Of a DNA stretch of 64,000 nt, positions 44,719 through 54,363 are shown in pieces. The position numbers were made by a program, and so were the translations under genes. The DNA is taken from positions 104,623-168,622 of the forward strand of contig CAXXGF010000036.1 in assembly GCA_963677445.2 (NCBI GenBank). The letters run 5' to 3'. The notes under the pieces are model-generated. The model searched no databases. It saw only the letters and a list, made by a program, of their open reading frames with translations, and had not been told where the DNA came from. Each line of letters begins with the position of its first letter. The first letter of the stretch is position 1. This DNA is from G963677445 sp963677445 (GTDB lineage: Bacteria; Bacteroidota; Ignavibacteria; Ignavibacteriales; Melioribacteraceae).

Positions 44719-46836
44719 TTAATATTGAGGTGTTTCATCCACATTATAAAAAATGAACGAAAGTATATCGGTATAAAGCTCAATAGTTTTTGATATGCCC
44801 GAACCGGCCCCATGTCCCGCTTTGGTTTCAATTCTGATTAAAGTCGGATTACTTCCGGTATGTTTCGCCTGCAATTCGGCGGCATACTTAAATGAATGCG
44901 CGGGAAAAACCCGGTCATCATGATCGGCGGTTGTAACAAGAACAGCTGGGTATTCCACCCCGCTTTTAATATTATGCAGCGGGGAATATTTAATCAATGT
45001 CTTATATTGCAGAGAATCCTCACTTGAGCCATATTCAGGAACCCACGCCCAGCCAATTGTAAATTTATGGAACCTCAGCATATCCATAACACCCACTGCG
45101 GGCACAGCCGCGGCAAAAAGACCAGGCCGCTGATTGATTACAGCGCCGACAAGTGTGCCGCCATTTGATCCGCCGAACGCCGCGATTTTTTCAGAGGATG
45201 TGTATTTTTCATTTATCAGGTATTCGGCGCCGGCTATAAAGTCATCGAATACATTTTGCTTATTATGCAGCATTCCTGCCTTGTGCCAGGTTTCACCATA
45301 TTCGCCGCCGCCGCGCAGACATGCTTCAGCGAAGATACCTCCCTGTTCCAGAAATGGCAGCATTGTCAGCCGGAAAGCCGGTTTCATAATCACATTAAAT
45401 CCGCCATATCCATAAAGAATTGTGGGATTATCGCCATCAGTTTTTACACTTTTTTTCTTTGTAATAAACAATGGAATATCTGTGCCATCCTTACTCTTGT
45501 AAAATACCTGCTCAGTTTCATATTCATCGATATCAAATTTAATATCAGGCTTTTTGAATACTCTTGAGCTCTGCTCTTCCAGGTTATAAATAAATATTGT
45601 TGAGGGGTATGTATAGGTAGTAAATGTATAGAAAAACTCCTTGTCATACTTATTGCCCCCGATATTTCCGGCGGAACCCACTGTCGGCAATGAAATATCA
45701 TTGATCTTCTTACCCTCCATATCATAAACAGAAAGATAGGTCAATACATCTTTGAGGTACCGAACAATCAGTTTGCCGCCTATTGAATAGACCCCATTCA
45801 GCAGGTATTCCGATTCAGGGATTATCTCTTTCCAGTTTTCTTTAGCCGGTTTTTTGGGATCAATAATTACGAGCCTGTAGTTTGGAGCTTCATAATTGGT
45901 TTTAACCAGAAGTTTATCGCCGATATTATCAACAACAACATACTCAGCTTCTTTTTTGCCGATAACTTTTCTTATTTTTCCATTCTTTTTCAGATCTTTC
46001 ACATAAAGCATATTTTCGCTTGAGGAGCCTTCCCAGACAAAAAATGTAAGAAAACGTTCATCATCGGTCACTGAAACCGAGAAGCCTCTTTTCTCATTCT
46101 TTTTGTCCTGGTATATCAGTTTATCCTTATCCTGGGAAGTTCCCACTTTGTGATAATATACTTTCTGGTTGATATTCTGACTTTTCATGGCTGATTTTTC
46201 ATCAGGTTTATCATAGCGGCTGTAGAAAAAACCATCCTTATACCATGCCATTCCTGAAAACTTTATCCATTCCAGGTGATCATCGAGCAGTTTGCCGCTC
46301 TCAACCTCTTTCACATAAAATTCTGTCCAGTCCGATCCGCTTCGTGATATAGCGTATCCGCAGTATTTATGGTCCCTTGAAAAATATAATGTTTTAAGAC
46401 TGACGGTGCCATCTTCCGAAAATTTGTTGGGATCGATAAATACCTTTGGTTCACCATCCAGCCCTTCCTGGATATATACAACAGCCTGCTCCTGAAGGCC
46501 GTCATTTTTTTCATATATATAATATTTACCCACCTTTTCGGGAGAATAATATCTTTCATAATTCCATAATTCCCGGTACCTTTCCTCAATATTTTTTCTA
46601 AATGGGATGGCTTCAAAATATTGATTTGTAACCTCCGTCTGGGCCTTCACCCACGCCGCGGTCTCATCCGAGTTGTCATCTTCAAGCCATCGGTATGGAT
46701 CGGCTATTTCATTGTCAAAATATAGGTCCACTGTATCGGTCTTTTTTGTCACAGGATATTTTATCTCCGGTTTATTGGAACAACTATAAACGAAAAGTAT
46801 TATAATTACTGTAACAGGAAATAATTTTTTTTTCAT
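44719..46836 (-). CDS. Prolyl oligopeptidase family (S9A) lipoprotein
   Basis: A 705-residue serine peptidase. A signal peptide with lipobox LFVYSC anchors it to a membrane. The N-terminal ADPYRWLEDD block and a seven-bladed beta-propeller (about 75-420) gate an alpha/beta hydrolase domain with nucleophile Ser in GGSNGG, Asp in DHDDRV and His in KAGHGAG. PILYGYGGFNV-like and GGIFAEACLRGGGEYGE segments are classic for S9A. It cleaves short proline-containing peptides and probably completes the breakdown of peptides released by the larger secreted peptidases in this window. Monocistronic, divergent from the DJ-1/PfpI gene. Confidence 0.93.
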   Translation of the reverse strand: MKKKLFPVTVIIILFVYSCSNKPEIKYPVTKKTDTVDLYFDNEIADPYRWLEDDNSDETAAWVKAQTEVTNQYFEAIPFRKNIEERYRELWNYERYYSPEKVGKYYIYEKNDGLQEQAVVYIQEGLDGEPKVFIDPNKFSEDGTVSLKTLYFSRDHKYCGYAISRSGSDWTEFYVKEVESGKLLDDHLEWIKFSGMAWYKDGFFYSRYDKPDEKSAMKSQNINQKVYYHKVGTSQDKDKLIYQDKKNEKRGFSVSVTDDERFLTFFVWEGSSSENMLYVKDLKKNGKIRKVIGKKEAEYVVVDNIGDKLLVKTNYEAPNYRLVIIDPKKPAKENWKEIIPESEYLLNGVYSIGGKLIVRYLKDVLTYLSVYDMEGKKINDISLPTVGSAGNIGGNKYDKEFFYTFTTYTYPSTIFIYNLEEQSSRVFKKPDIKFDIDEYETEQVFYKSKDGTDIPLFITKKKSVKTDGDNPTILYGYGGFNVIMKPAFRLTMLPFLEQGGIFAEACLRGGGEYGETWHKAGMLHNKQNVFDDFIAGAEYLINEKYTSSEKIAAFGGSNGGTLVGAVINQRPGLFAAAVPAVGVMDMLRFHKFTIGWAWVPEYGSSEDSLQYKTLIKYSPLHNIKSGVEYPAVLVTTADHDDRVFPAHSFKYAAELQAKHTGSNPTLIRIETKAGHGAGSGISKTIELYTDILSFIFYNVDETPQY

Positions 46837-46959
46837 TAAACCTCCGCTTAATAAATTAATAATTTGAAATTAAGAATAATTTTTCACAACATTATGAAAT
46901 TACAAATATTATTCAGCTAATCCAATACTAAAAACAATAACATATATTAAGGAGGATTT

Positions 46960-47547
46960 ATGGCAGCAAAAAAAGTTCTTATGATTGTCGGCGATTTTGT
47001 CGAGGATTATGAAGCGATGGTGCCTTTTCAAATACTTTTAATGGTCGGACATGAAGTGCATACTGTATGTCCCGGGAAAAAAGAAGGTGAAACCGTAAAA
47101 ACAGCCGTTCACGATTTCCAGGGAGATCAGACTTATGTGGAAATGCCGGGCCACTGGTTTGGAATAAACGCCGATTTCGACCAGGTTAATCCGGAAGAAT
47201 ATGACGCCCTCATAATACCGGGAGGAAGAGCTCCCGAATATCTCAGGCTTAATCCCAAAGTTCTTGAACTCACAAAACATTTCGGTGATAACCATAAACC
47301 GATAGCGGCAATATGCCACGGGCCCCAGATTCTTGCCGCGGCAGGACTTCTCGGCGGTCGCAAAGTTATCGCCTACCCGGCTGTTGGTCCCGAATGCCAG
47401 GCAGCCGGCGCGACATTCGGCGAGGTAGCCCCCGGAGCAGATAACGCCCTGGTGGATGACAACATCGTCACAGCCCCGGCGTGGCCTGCCCATCCTGTAT
47501 GGATGAGAGAATTCCTCAAACTTCTCGGCTCAAAAATAGAAGCCTGA
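46960..47547 (+). CDS. DJ-1/PfpI family protein
   Basis: A 195-residue class I glutamine-amidotransferase-like protein. The nucleophile Cys lies in AAICHGPQILAAAG (the family elbow), ALIIPGGRAPEYLR supplies the Glu/Arg region, and VTAPAWPAHPVWMREFLKLL ends the fold. Relatives act as intracellular peptidases, deglycases or chaperones, and the biochemical role cannot be fixed from sequence. The ATG has a near-perfect AAGGAGG site. It is a single gene followed by palindromic repeats. Confidence 0.9.
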   Translation: MAAKKVLMIVGDFVEDYEAMVPFQILLMVGHEVHTVCPGKKEGETVKTAVHDFQGDQTYVEMPGHWFGINADFDQVNPEEYDALIIPGGRAPEYLRLNPKVLELTKHFGDNHKPIAAICHGPQILAAAGLLGGRKVIAYPAVGPECQAAGATFGEVAPGADNALVDDNIVTAPAWPAHPVWMREFLKLLGSKIEA

Positions 47548-47869
47548 TTTTCATATTTTTTTCACACTTCTTTACCGTAGGACAGGCTTTCGAGCCTGTC
47601 CCCCTGGGGGTCTGTCCCTCCCTTTGTATGATTTGCCAACCTGGTGTCTTAGCCTGCCGAAGCAATTTCTGAACCATGATTAAAGAATTTCAGGATTACC
47701 TGGTTATATATCGATATCGGATTCGGTATCGTTCTTTTATTTATGTGCCGGGATGAAAAATTGTAGAGACAAGGCATGCCTTGTCTCTACGGATGGGGAA
47801 AAAATCTGCATCTTTAATGGAGCCTTTACCCATTTTTGACAGGATAATGTATCCGGCAAATCAGAATTG
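47548..47869. repeat. Intergenic region with two different palindromes
   Basis: It contains GTAGGACAGG...CCTGTCC (47577-47601) followed by a CCCCTGGGGG dyad, and a perfect 28-bp palindrome with GTAGAGACAAGGCA as its left half (47763-47790). The second is a related but distinct class (GTAGAGAC in place of GTAGGACAG). No coding frame was recognised. Confidence 0.7.
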
Positions 47870-47870
47870 T

Positions 47871-47913
47871 AAAAAAAACTAAACCTCCGGGATTTCAAAA
47901 ACCCCGGAGGTTT
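47871..47913 (-). terminator. Terminator of the glucose-6-phosphate isomerase gene
   Basis: On the minus strand AAACCTCCGGGG and CCCGGAGGTTT arms form a strong stem, followed by AGTTTTTTTT. It begins 4 bases past the stop codon. Confidence 0.9.
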
Positions 47914-47917
47914 ATTA

Positions 47918-49591
47918 TTATATAAACATCTTCAGATTACCCAAAACATCTTCCCCGAGATCGATAGTCATCACTTTTCTTCCTTTGGAAAGCAGAGCGT
48001 CACGGTCGCCGAGGGCCTGTGATCTTTTTAATGTTCCGAAATCGATTACTGAATTTTCAGAGCCTGGTTCTTCAGGTATCGGAGCGAAATTTTTCGGAGT
48101 GTTAACAAACTGAATAAAAATACCGGAATTATCATCTCCCTTATGAAGCTGCCCTGTTGAGTGGAGAAAGCGGGGTCCTATTCCGGTTGTAACGGCGACA
48201 TTATATTTTTCGCAGAGTTTATGCCTGAGCATTTCAAGAGACGCGCCGGTATCATTTGCCGGCTGAAGATAAGCCTGGAGAGAAATATATGATTTCCCCC
48301 CCCGCTTCATCATTTCAGAAACAAATTCCTCAACAGCCGCCTTAGCTGAGGAAGGTTTGAATTCCGAAAATATTTTCACTCCGTTTTCTTCAAGTGTAAT
48401 TTCAGGATCGGTCAGTTTACCGGTTTCGGTAAACTCTTTTATCACTTTACGAGCGGAAACCTTGGCCGATTCCACATCAGGCTGGTCGAAAGGCTGAATA
48501 TCGAGCAGAGCGCCGGCAAGCGCGGTTATAAATTCCCAGTGGAAATATTGGGCGGAAAGTTCATATACATCTTCCATCTCAAACCTGATAACCGGGAATC
48601 CCTCATTAATAAGGTTATTCACATAAAGATCGCGGGAATCATCACTCTTAAGCTTCAAATAAACAAAGAGCCGGTCATTGCCATAATGTTTCATCAGGTA
48701 AAATTTATCATCCACCACCGGGAGTATGCCTTTCCCCTCTTTGCCTGTGCTTTCAGCAATAAGCTGTTCAACCCAGCTTCCGAAAGAGGCGAAAGAATCG
48801 GGAGTTATGAACGTCAGTTTGTTTATCCCCTTATTTGCAAGCGCGCCGATTAACGCCGCCGGATTCTCCTCAACGCCGGTTTTATCCTGTTCTGCGGCTG
48901 AAAGACTGTTTGACACAAGTTTATCCACATCATGCCCGCAAAGAGCGGAGGGAACCATACCAAAATATGAAAGCGCTGAAAAACGCCCCCCGATATCAGG
49001 ATCATTCAGGAAAATTTTTCTGAATTTCAGTTCCTCCGCCATTTTCTGAAGACCGCTGCCGGGATCGGTAATTGCCACAAAACTGCTGCCGGGATTTTCT
49101 TTACTGATATTATCGGCAGCATATTTATAAAAATATTTCATCAGTGATATTGTTTCAACTGTCCCCCCCGATTTTGTGCTGACCATGAACAGAGGCTTTT
49201 TGCCCTCGAGAGCCCCGGCATAGCTGAACACAGCGTCGGGATCGGTGGTGTCGATAACATGCAGATCGGGAAATGTATCTTTTTTACCCAGTATGTTTCG
49301 AAATACCTCGGGAGCCAGGGATGAACCTCCCATTCCGAGCAGCAGAATATCGGTAAATCCCTCCTCATTTATTTCAGCGGCGAATGAAGTTATTTCATCC
49401 GCGAAATTTTTTGCTTTTTCAGGGCAGTCGAGCCATCCGAGCCGGTTGCTTATCTCGTGCGGATTTTCCCGCCACACTGTATGATCCCGCTCCCAAATCC
49501 TCGGAACCAGTTTATTTGCCTTTATTTTTTCCATGGCAGCCGAATAATCCGCCTGATTTTTCCCCGGAAATACAAAAATTTTTCCCGACAT
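47918..49591 (-). CDS. pgi: Glucose-6-phosphate isomerase (type found in transaldolase-PGI fusions)
   Basis: A 557-residue sugar-phosphate isomerase with two SIS domains. LLLGMGGSSLAPEVF, STKSGGTVETISLMKYF and DPDIGGRFSALSYFGMVP are the phosphosugar-binding signatures, and TGIGPRFLHSTGQLHKG is the conserved close. The sequence resembles the isomerase half of bifunctional transaldolase/glucose-6-phosphate isomerase proteins, but the transaldolase domain is absent here and no separate tal gene is nearby. It interconverts glucose-6-phosphate and fructose-6-phosphate in the cytoplasm. Monocistronic with its own terminator. Confidence 0.88.
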   Translation of the reverse strand: MSGKIFVFPGKNQADYSAAMEKIKANKLVPRIWERDHTVWRENPHEISNRLGWLDCPEKAKNFADEITSFAAEINEEGFTDILLLGMGGSSLAPEVFRNILGKKDTFPDLHVIDTTDPDAVFSYAGALEGKKPLFMVSTKSGGTVETISLMKYFYKYAADNISKENPGSSFVAITDPGSGLQKMAEELKFRKIFLNDPDIGGRFSALSYFGMVPSALCGHDVDKLVSNSLSAAEQDKTGVEENPAALIGALANKGINKLTFITPDSFASFGSWVEQLIAESTGKEGKGILPVVDDKFYLMKHYGNDRLFVYLKLKSDDSRDLYVNNLINEGFPVIRFEMEDVYELSAQYFHWEFITALAGALLDIQPFDQPDVESAKVSARKVIKEFTETGKLTDPEITLEENGVKIFSEFKPSSAKAAVEEFVSEMMKRGGKSYISLQAYLQPANDTGASLEMLRHKLCEKYNVAVTTGIGPRFLHSTGQLHKGDDNSGIFIQFVNTPKNFAPIPEEPGSENSVIDFGTLKRSQALGDRDALLSKGRKVMTIDLGEDVLGNLKMFI

Positions 49592-49883
49592 AATTTTCTC
49601 TCATTAATTTAAAAATCATCTACGCAAATATTGATAATTCGAAGAACTATTGCAATCAGACTGCGTTAAAGTTTAATGAAAATATCCCGCTCACCATCTT
49701 TTCCCACCGCTGCCAGAGGATAATTGTTACCCGGCGCTGCCCTTTTATTTCACAAGTGTGAATATTTTATACACCAGTAACACCTTTTTAGCGCGAATAA
49801 TAATGGAAATGCAATGGCATGAATATTGGTTCAATAACTATGTTTTCAAAAATTATATTATTTATCACAGGAGGATGTTTTTA

Positions 49884-52247
49884 ATGAAGAGAACTACATT
49901 TTTAATCTTAACCTTGATGATGTTCAGCTCACTTATGTCCGGGCAGTGGAAAAGGAAGTATGATATCATCGAAAAAAGCGGCAATGGAGATCAACTGCTG
50001 AAAACAGGTCCCGGAAGAGATGGAGAAATTTTCCGCGGCGCCATATTTGAATATTCATTACTGGAGGATGGATACTTTACAATTGGAACAAACCAGGGAG
50101 CGACAGAGGGAATACTTGATGATAATTGCCAGCTTACCTATGGCCATCCATATTCACTCACCTCATTTATTAAAATTTATGAAGCGGGTCAATGGAAAAC
50201 GCCATTTTATAACTTCAGATTTTATGAGCAGGAAATAACTGTCGATGACAGCGTTTTATCAATCAACCTGACTGAAGAGGATAATCTCGCGATAAATTTC
50301 CGGATTTATCCCTCAGGCCAGGAAAATAATCTTATTCTTGAACTGAACCTGCAGAATTTATCATCAGAAATGAAAGAAATGGGGACAGGATTGGCGCTGG
50401 ATATTTCGTTAGGGGAAAACGGGGATGGTTTTCTGAAATATAACGATACTGAAATTACTGAGGAAACATATCTCGATGAGATAAGCAGCAGTGATATCTT
50501 CAGAATAACTGAAAGGAATACAGACTATAAGGGACTGATTGAAGAAATATCTTTCCCTGAGTCAGCACCTGCCTCGGTTAATGTGACTAACTGGCGCAGA
50601 CTCGCGGAAGATGAAATAATATTTGAGACACAGTTTGTTCAGATTTTTGATCTCGCGCTTGATATCGGGGGTGAGATAACTGAATTACAACCGGGTGAAT
50701 CTGTGAATATGATCATGAGTATTACTCTGACGCAGCCCGATTTCCCCGAAGGCATTTTCGCGCGCGCCGATATTCCCTCGGAACTCAGCATTGAAAAGGG
50801 AATGCTTGTGCCGGAAATAATTTCGGCTTATACAAAACTGATCAATAACGGCAGTTCAAATATTTATTCTCTTTCTTCGACGATTTCTTTTTCGGAATAT
50901 TTCGAGCCTGTTATAACCTCAGTATCTGATCCTGTAGCTCCGGGTGATTTTACCATAGTTGAGATTCCTTTTGCCACAAGAGAATTTTTCAAGGAAAAGC
51001 TGCTTGAGCTAACACTTGAGGTAAAGGATGGAGGCGCGGTTCTTGATAAAATTGAACGTTTATTATATATCCCCGCTGTTCCCCTTTCCGATAGCGGACT
51101 GGTTGTAAATATTGATTCGGTAATTACTGATAATCACCCTGAAATTTCGGTACGGTTTAACGCGCTGAAAGAATCATCGGGCGGTTATCTCTTTGACCTT
51201 GCCCCGGAAAATATTTTCGTCACCGAAAATGATGAAATTATCGAAGATTTTACAGTGGGAAAGGATACCTCCGGGGGTAACTCAGATATCGATATAATTT
51301 TTATCCTCGATGTTACAGGCAGTATGAGTGATGAAATCGCCGCGGTAAAAAACAACATAATAGAATTCACCGACAGCCTCACCCGGCAGGGAATAAATTT
51401 CAGGCTGGGAATGGTAACATTTCTTGATGAAGTGGAAAATATTTATGATTTCACCACTAATCCTCTCATATTTAAGTCTTATGTCGAGCAGCAATATGCT
51501 CACGGCGGGGGGGAATATGAAGAAAATTCACTTGAAGCCCTGATGACCTCCACTCAGTTCAATTTCCGTCCGGGCGCGAGAAGAATGAATATCTGGATAA
51601 CCGACGCCGCCTATCACATAAACAATTCATTTACCTCACTTACCGTTGAGGAAGTTGTGGACGCGCTGCTCTCCTTCGGAATCCAGACTCACTGCATAGG
51701 GAATACGGCTGAGCAGACTAATTTCTACAATCCCATTGTAATACCTACCGGCGGTGATTTTTATGACATAAATGGCAATTTCAGAGATATACTGCTTAAT
51801 ATTTCCGGCAGCCAGTACCTCTCAGATTATCTGATCACTTATACCTCATCACTACCTGCCGGCAGTATACACAACATAGGAGTGGAAGTTCATTATGCAG
51901 GACTCGGAGGTAAATCAGTCTACAATATAGGAATGATTGAAAAACCTGTCGCAAAAGAAAATATAAATGTTTCCTGTTATCCGAATCCCTTTAATCCCAC
52001 GGCAAATATCAGGGTGGTGAAACCGGCTGAAAACGGTGGAAAAGTTGTTATATATAACATCCTCGGGCAACAGATTAAAACTTTTAACCTCGCGGCGGGT
52101 GAAAGCAATTTTCTGCTTAAATGGAACGGCCGGAGCGACGCGGGAATGGAGGTCGGAAGCGGAGTATATATCGTCAATACCCTTCTTACCGATCTCAGCG
52201 GCGGCCTGATGGAAGCTAATTCTCAAAAAATAATGTACTTAAAATAG
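49884..52247 (+). CDS. Secreted von Willebrand factor A domain protein with sorting domain
   Basis: A 787-residue exported protein. The frame is open to an upstream ATG (49758), but I place the start at 49884, where AGGAGG lies 9 bases upstream and a normal signal peptide (MKRTTFLILTLMMFSSLMSG) begins. Residues about 25-450 are beta-rich and unrecognised. A VWA domain (about 495-690) follows with an intact metal-ion site DVTGS (IIFILDVTGSMSDEI) and ITDA. The motif GGGEYEENSLEAL is of the kind seen in CLCA-type VWA domains. The C-terminus is a YPNPFNPTANI sorting domain. It sits 10 bases before a second VWA-type gene, and a paired surface role in adhesion is inferred. Confidence 0.8.
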   Translation: MKRTTFLILTLMMFSSLMSGQWKRKYDIIEKSGNGDQLLKTGPGRDGEIFRGAIFEYSLLEDGYFTIGTNQGATEGILDDNCQLTYGHPYSLTSFIKIYEAGQWKTPFYNFRFYEQEITVDDSVLSINLTEEDNLAINFRIYPSGQENNLILELNLQNLSSEMKEMGTGLALDISLGENGDGFLKYNDTEITEETYLDEISSSDIFRITERNTDYKGLIEEISFPESAPASVNVTNWRRLAEDEIIFETQFVQIFDLALDIGGEITELQPGESVNMIMSITLTQPDFPEGIFARADIPSELSIEKGMLVPEIISAYTKLINNGSSNIYSLSSTISFSEYFEPVITSVSDPVAPGDFTIVEIPFATREFFKEKLLELTLEVKDGGAVLDKIERLLYIPAVPLSDSGLVVNIDSVITDNHPEISVRFNALKESSGGYLFDLAPENIFVTENDEIIEDFTVGKDTSGGNSDIDIIFILDVTGSMSDEIAAVKNNIIEFTDSLTRQGINFRLGMVTFLDEVENIYDFTTNPLIFKSYVEQQYAHGGGEYEENSLEALMTSTQFNFRPGARRMNIWITDAAYHINNSFTSLTVEEVVDALLSFGIQTHCIGNTAEQTNFYNPIVIPTGGDFYDINGNFRDILLNISGSQYLSDYLITYTSSLPAGSIHNIGVEVHYAGLGGKSVYNIGMIEKPVAKENINVSCYPNPFNPTANIRVVKPAENGGKVVIYNILGQQIKTFNLAAGESNFLLKWNGRSDAGMEVGSGVYIVNTLLTDLSGGLMEANSQKIMYLK

Positions 52248-52257
52248 GGGGCTGATA

Positions 52258-54282
52258 ATGAAAAAGATACTAATGATATTTGTTCTGTTGCTTGTTTATT
52301 CATCTTTATCCGCCACAGGAGTAATAATTCCGGATGATGAAGATTATCCCAAAGATTTGCTCAAGAATAAACTATGTGAAATCCGGGTAAATATAAAGGG
52401 CAATATGGCGGAAACCATTGTGTATGAAGAGTTTATAAATGAATGGAATCAGCCGGTAGATGGTGTTTATTCGTTTCCCCTGCCGGAATACGCCAGAGCG
52501 ACGGCTATTTACTACTGGAGAAATGATACAACATTCAAAGCAATCCTTAAAGTGAAAGAGCAGACTCCCAATCCCGGCACCGGTTCAGGAGGAGTCGCGG
52601 CTCTTGTCAATGATTATATCGGGGAAAATGGAATAAAAATTCTCTTCAAAGGAATAGCTGCCGGAGAGGTACAGAAAGTGGAGCTGCATTATATCGCAAA
52701 TCTGGATTACCATATGGGTGAGTTCGGCTACACTTTTCCCCTAAATACAGAACTCTTTGTCAATTACCCGATTGATTACCTAAATATAGATGTAAATATA
52801 GAATCACACAGACCGATTCTTTCTTATGATATGCCCTCTCATCCCGGATTCGTATTCACACAGGAGGATGACTACAATCTGAAATTGAGTTATCTTAAAT
52901 CGAAGGCGTATATAACTTCCGATATGAAACTCAATTACACAATTGTAAATCCTGAACTGGTAATCGATTTCCATTCCCAGTTCAGGAATGACAGAGGGGG
53001 ACACTTCACATTGTATTACAATTCCCCCGATACCTCCCCCGCTTCTTTATCGAAAGAAATAGTATTCCTTGTTGAAAATTCCAGCCGCATGCGGGGAGCA
53101 AAATTCAACCAGAGTATTGACGCGGTAAAAACAGCCCTTGAGATGCTTTCTGAAGAGGATAGTTTTAATATTATATTTTTTAATTCCATCACCTCTAAGT
53201 TCAGATATACTCCGGTTGCCGCGGATTCTTCAAATATCAGCTCGGCTATAGGATTTCTCGAGGCTGCCGCCTGGAATTATGGCAGTGATCTGCATAATGG
53301 CCTGCTTGAAGCGCTTGCCCAGTTTTCCGACGCGGCCAAAAATAACTCCATTCTTACTTTCACCACAGGCTACAGCCCGGTAGACCCTCTGGAAATTGAA
53401 GAGGAAAATGAATATTCAACCGGCATCTTCCTGATTGGAATGGGAACAGAAGTCGAAAGGGCAAGAATTGAGATGACAGCTAATCTGAATTATGGGAGAG
53501 CTTTTTATTTCACTGAAGAAAACTATGATAACAACGAAGTGGTAAAAATACTGGAAAAAATCAATTCTCCTTTGGCAAAGGATATCGACATAACTTTCAA
53601 CAAATCGGATATCAGCAATATTTGCCCTGAGAAATATCTTTCTCTTTATGGGGGAACCCAGTTCCACGTATCGGGACTATATGATATCGGTGAAACAAAT
53701 TCAATTACTATTGAAGGAGTGAATAAAAACGGCACATTCATTGAAGAATTCCAGGTGGAATATACAGCCGATTCACTTGAAAACTCATCGGCTGATAAAC
53801 TATGGGCAAAACAGAAGATGGATGAACTTGAATGGGAAATTGAAGTCTATGGAGAATCTGATGAACTGAAAGAGGAACTGATTGATCTCAGTCTCGCCTA
53901 TGGAATCAGATGCCGCTACACAGCTTATATCGCGGATTATACGACGACAACTTCATTAAACGAAATCGAAGATGAAACCATTTTGCCTGAATCATATTCA
54001 TTCCTGAAATCCAACTACCCTAATCCCTTCAATCCTTCAACCAGGATCAGGTTTTTCCTTTCCGACGCCGATATCGGAAAAGTTAAAATAGTTAAAATAT
54101 TTGATATTCTTGGAAGACTGGTCGCGGTTATCGATATCTCGGGATTTTCAGGAGGCTGGCATGAAATAACATTCGACGGCAGAGACTTTTATGGATCAGC
54201 CCTCGCGAGCGGAACCTATATCGTAACTCTGCAGGTTGGAAATTCCGTCAGAAACTCAATTAAAATTGTATTGATGAAATAA
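52258..54282 (+). CDS. Secreted VIT/VWA (inter-alpha-trypsin-inhibitor-like) protein with degenerate MIDAS
   Basis: A 674-residue exported protein: signal peptide (about 1-19), a VIT domain (about 25-150, with VYSFPLPEYARATAIYYW), a VWA domain (about 265-430), a tail (about 430-575) and a YPNPFNPSTRI sorting domain. The VWA metal site is lost: the DxSxS position reads ENSSR (FLVENSSRM), the usual Thr is Ser (NYGSDL), and the final TDG is TTG (LTFTTGYSP). Binding by this domain should therefore not be metal-dependent in the usual way. It directly follows the intact VWA gene in the same operon. AGGGGG overlapping the upstream stop is its ribosome site. Confidence 0.82.
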   Translation: MKKILMIFVLLLVYSSLSATGVIIPDDEDYPKDLLKNKLCEIRVNIKGNMAETIVYEEFINEWNQPVDGVYSFPLPEYARATAIYYWRNDTTFKAILKVKEQTPNPGTGSGGVAALVNDYIGENGIKILFKGIAAGEVQKVELHYIANLDYHMGEFGYTFPLNTELFVNYPIDYLNIDVNIESHRPILSYDMPSHPGFVFTQEDDYNLKLSYLKSKAYITSDMKLNYTIVNPELVIDFHSQFRNDRGGHFTLYYNSPDTSPASLSKEIVFLVENSSRMRGAKFNQSIDAVKTALEMLSEEDSFNIIFFNSITSKFRYTPVAADSSNISSAIGFLEAAAWNYGSDLHNGLLEALAQFSDAAKNNSILTFTTGYSPVDPLEIEEENEYSTGIFLIGMGTEVERARIEMTANLNYGRAFYFTEENYDNNEVVKILEKINSPLAKDIDITFNKSDISNICPEKYLSLYGGTQFHVSGLYDIGETNSITIEGVNKNGTFIEEFQVEYTADSLENSSADKLWAKQKMDELEWEIEVYGESDELKEELIDLSLAYGIRCRYTAYIADYTTTTSLNEIEDETILPESYSFLKSNYPNPFNPSTRIRFFLSDADIGKVKIVKIFDILGRLVAVIDISGFSGGWHEITFDGRDFYGSALASGTYIVTLQVGNSVRNSIKIVLMK

Positions 54283-54330
54283 TCCGGTTCTATTGTTGAT
54301 AAATACCCACTACTTCTCCTTGTAATGAGA

Positions 54331-54363
54331 AAACCGGCTGTAATACAAAGCAGCCGGTTTTTT
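54331..54363. terminator. Bidirectional terminator
   Basis: AAACCGGCTG (54331-54340) and CAGCCGGTTT (54351-54360) form a 10-bp stem with a 10-base loop, followed by T on the plus strand and by TCTC after TTT on the minus strand. It separates the convergent VIT/VWA and NapH-like genes. The stop codon of the latter lies in its right flank. Confidence 0.85.

Noticed and set aside
47918..49591. Bifunctional transaldolase/glucose-6-phosphate isomerase
   Set aside because: Only the isomerase half is present. The protein starts directly before the SIS domains and no transaldolase motif occurs upstream.
49758..49883. N-terminal extension of the VWA protein from the ATG at 49758
   Set aside because: The upstream ATG lacks a ribosome site and would bury the signal peptide about 42 residues inside the protein. 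ATG 49884 has AGGAGG at good spacing.
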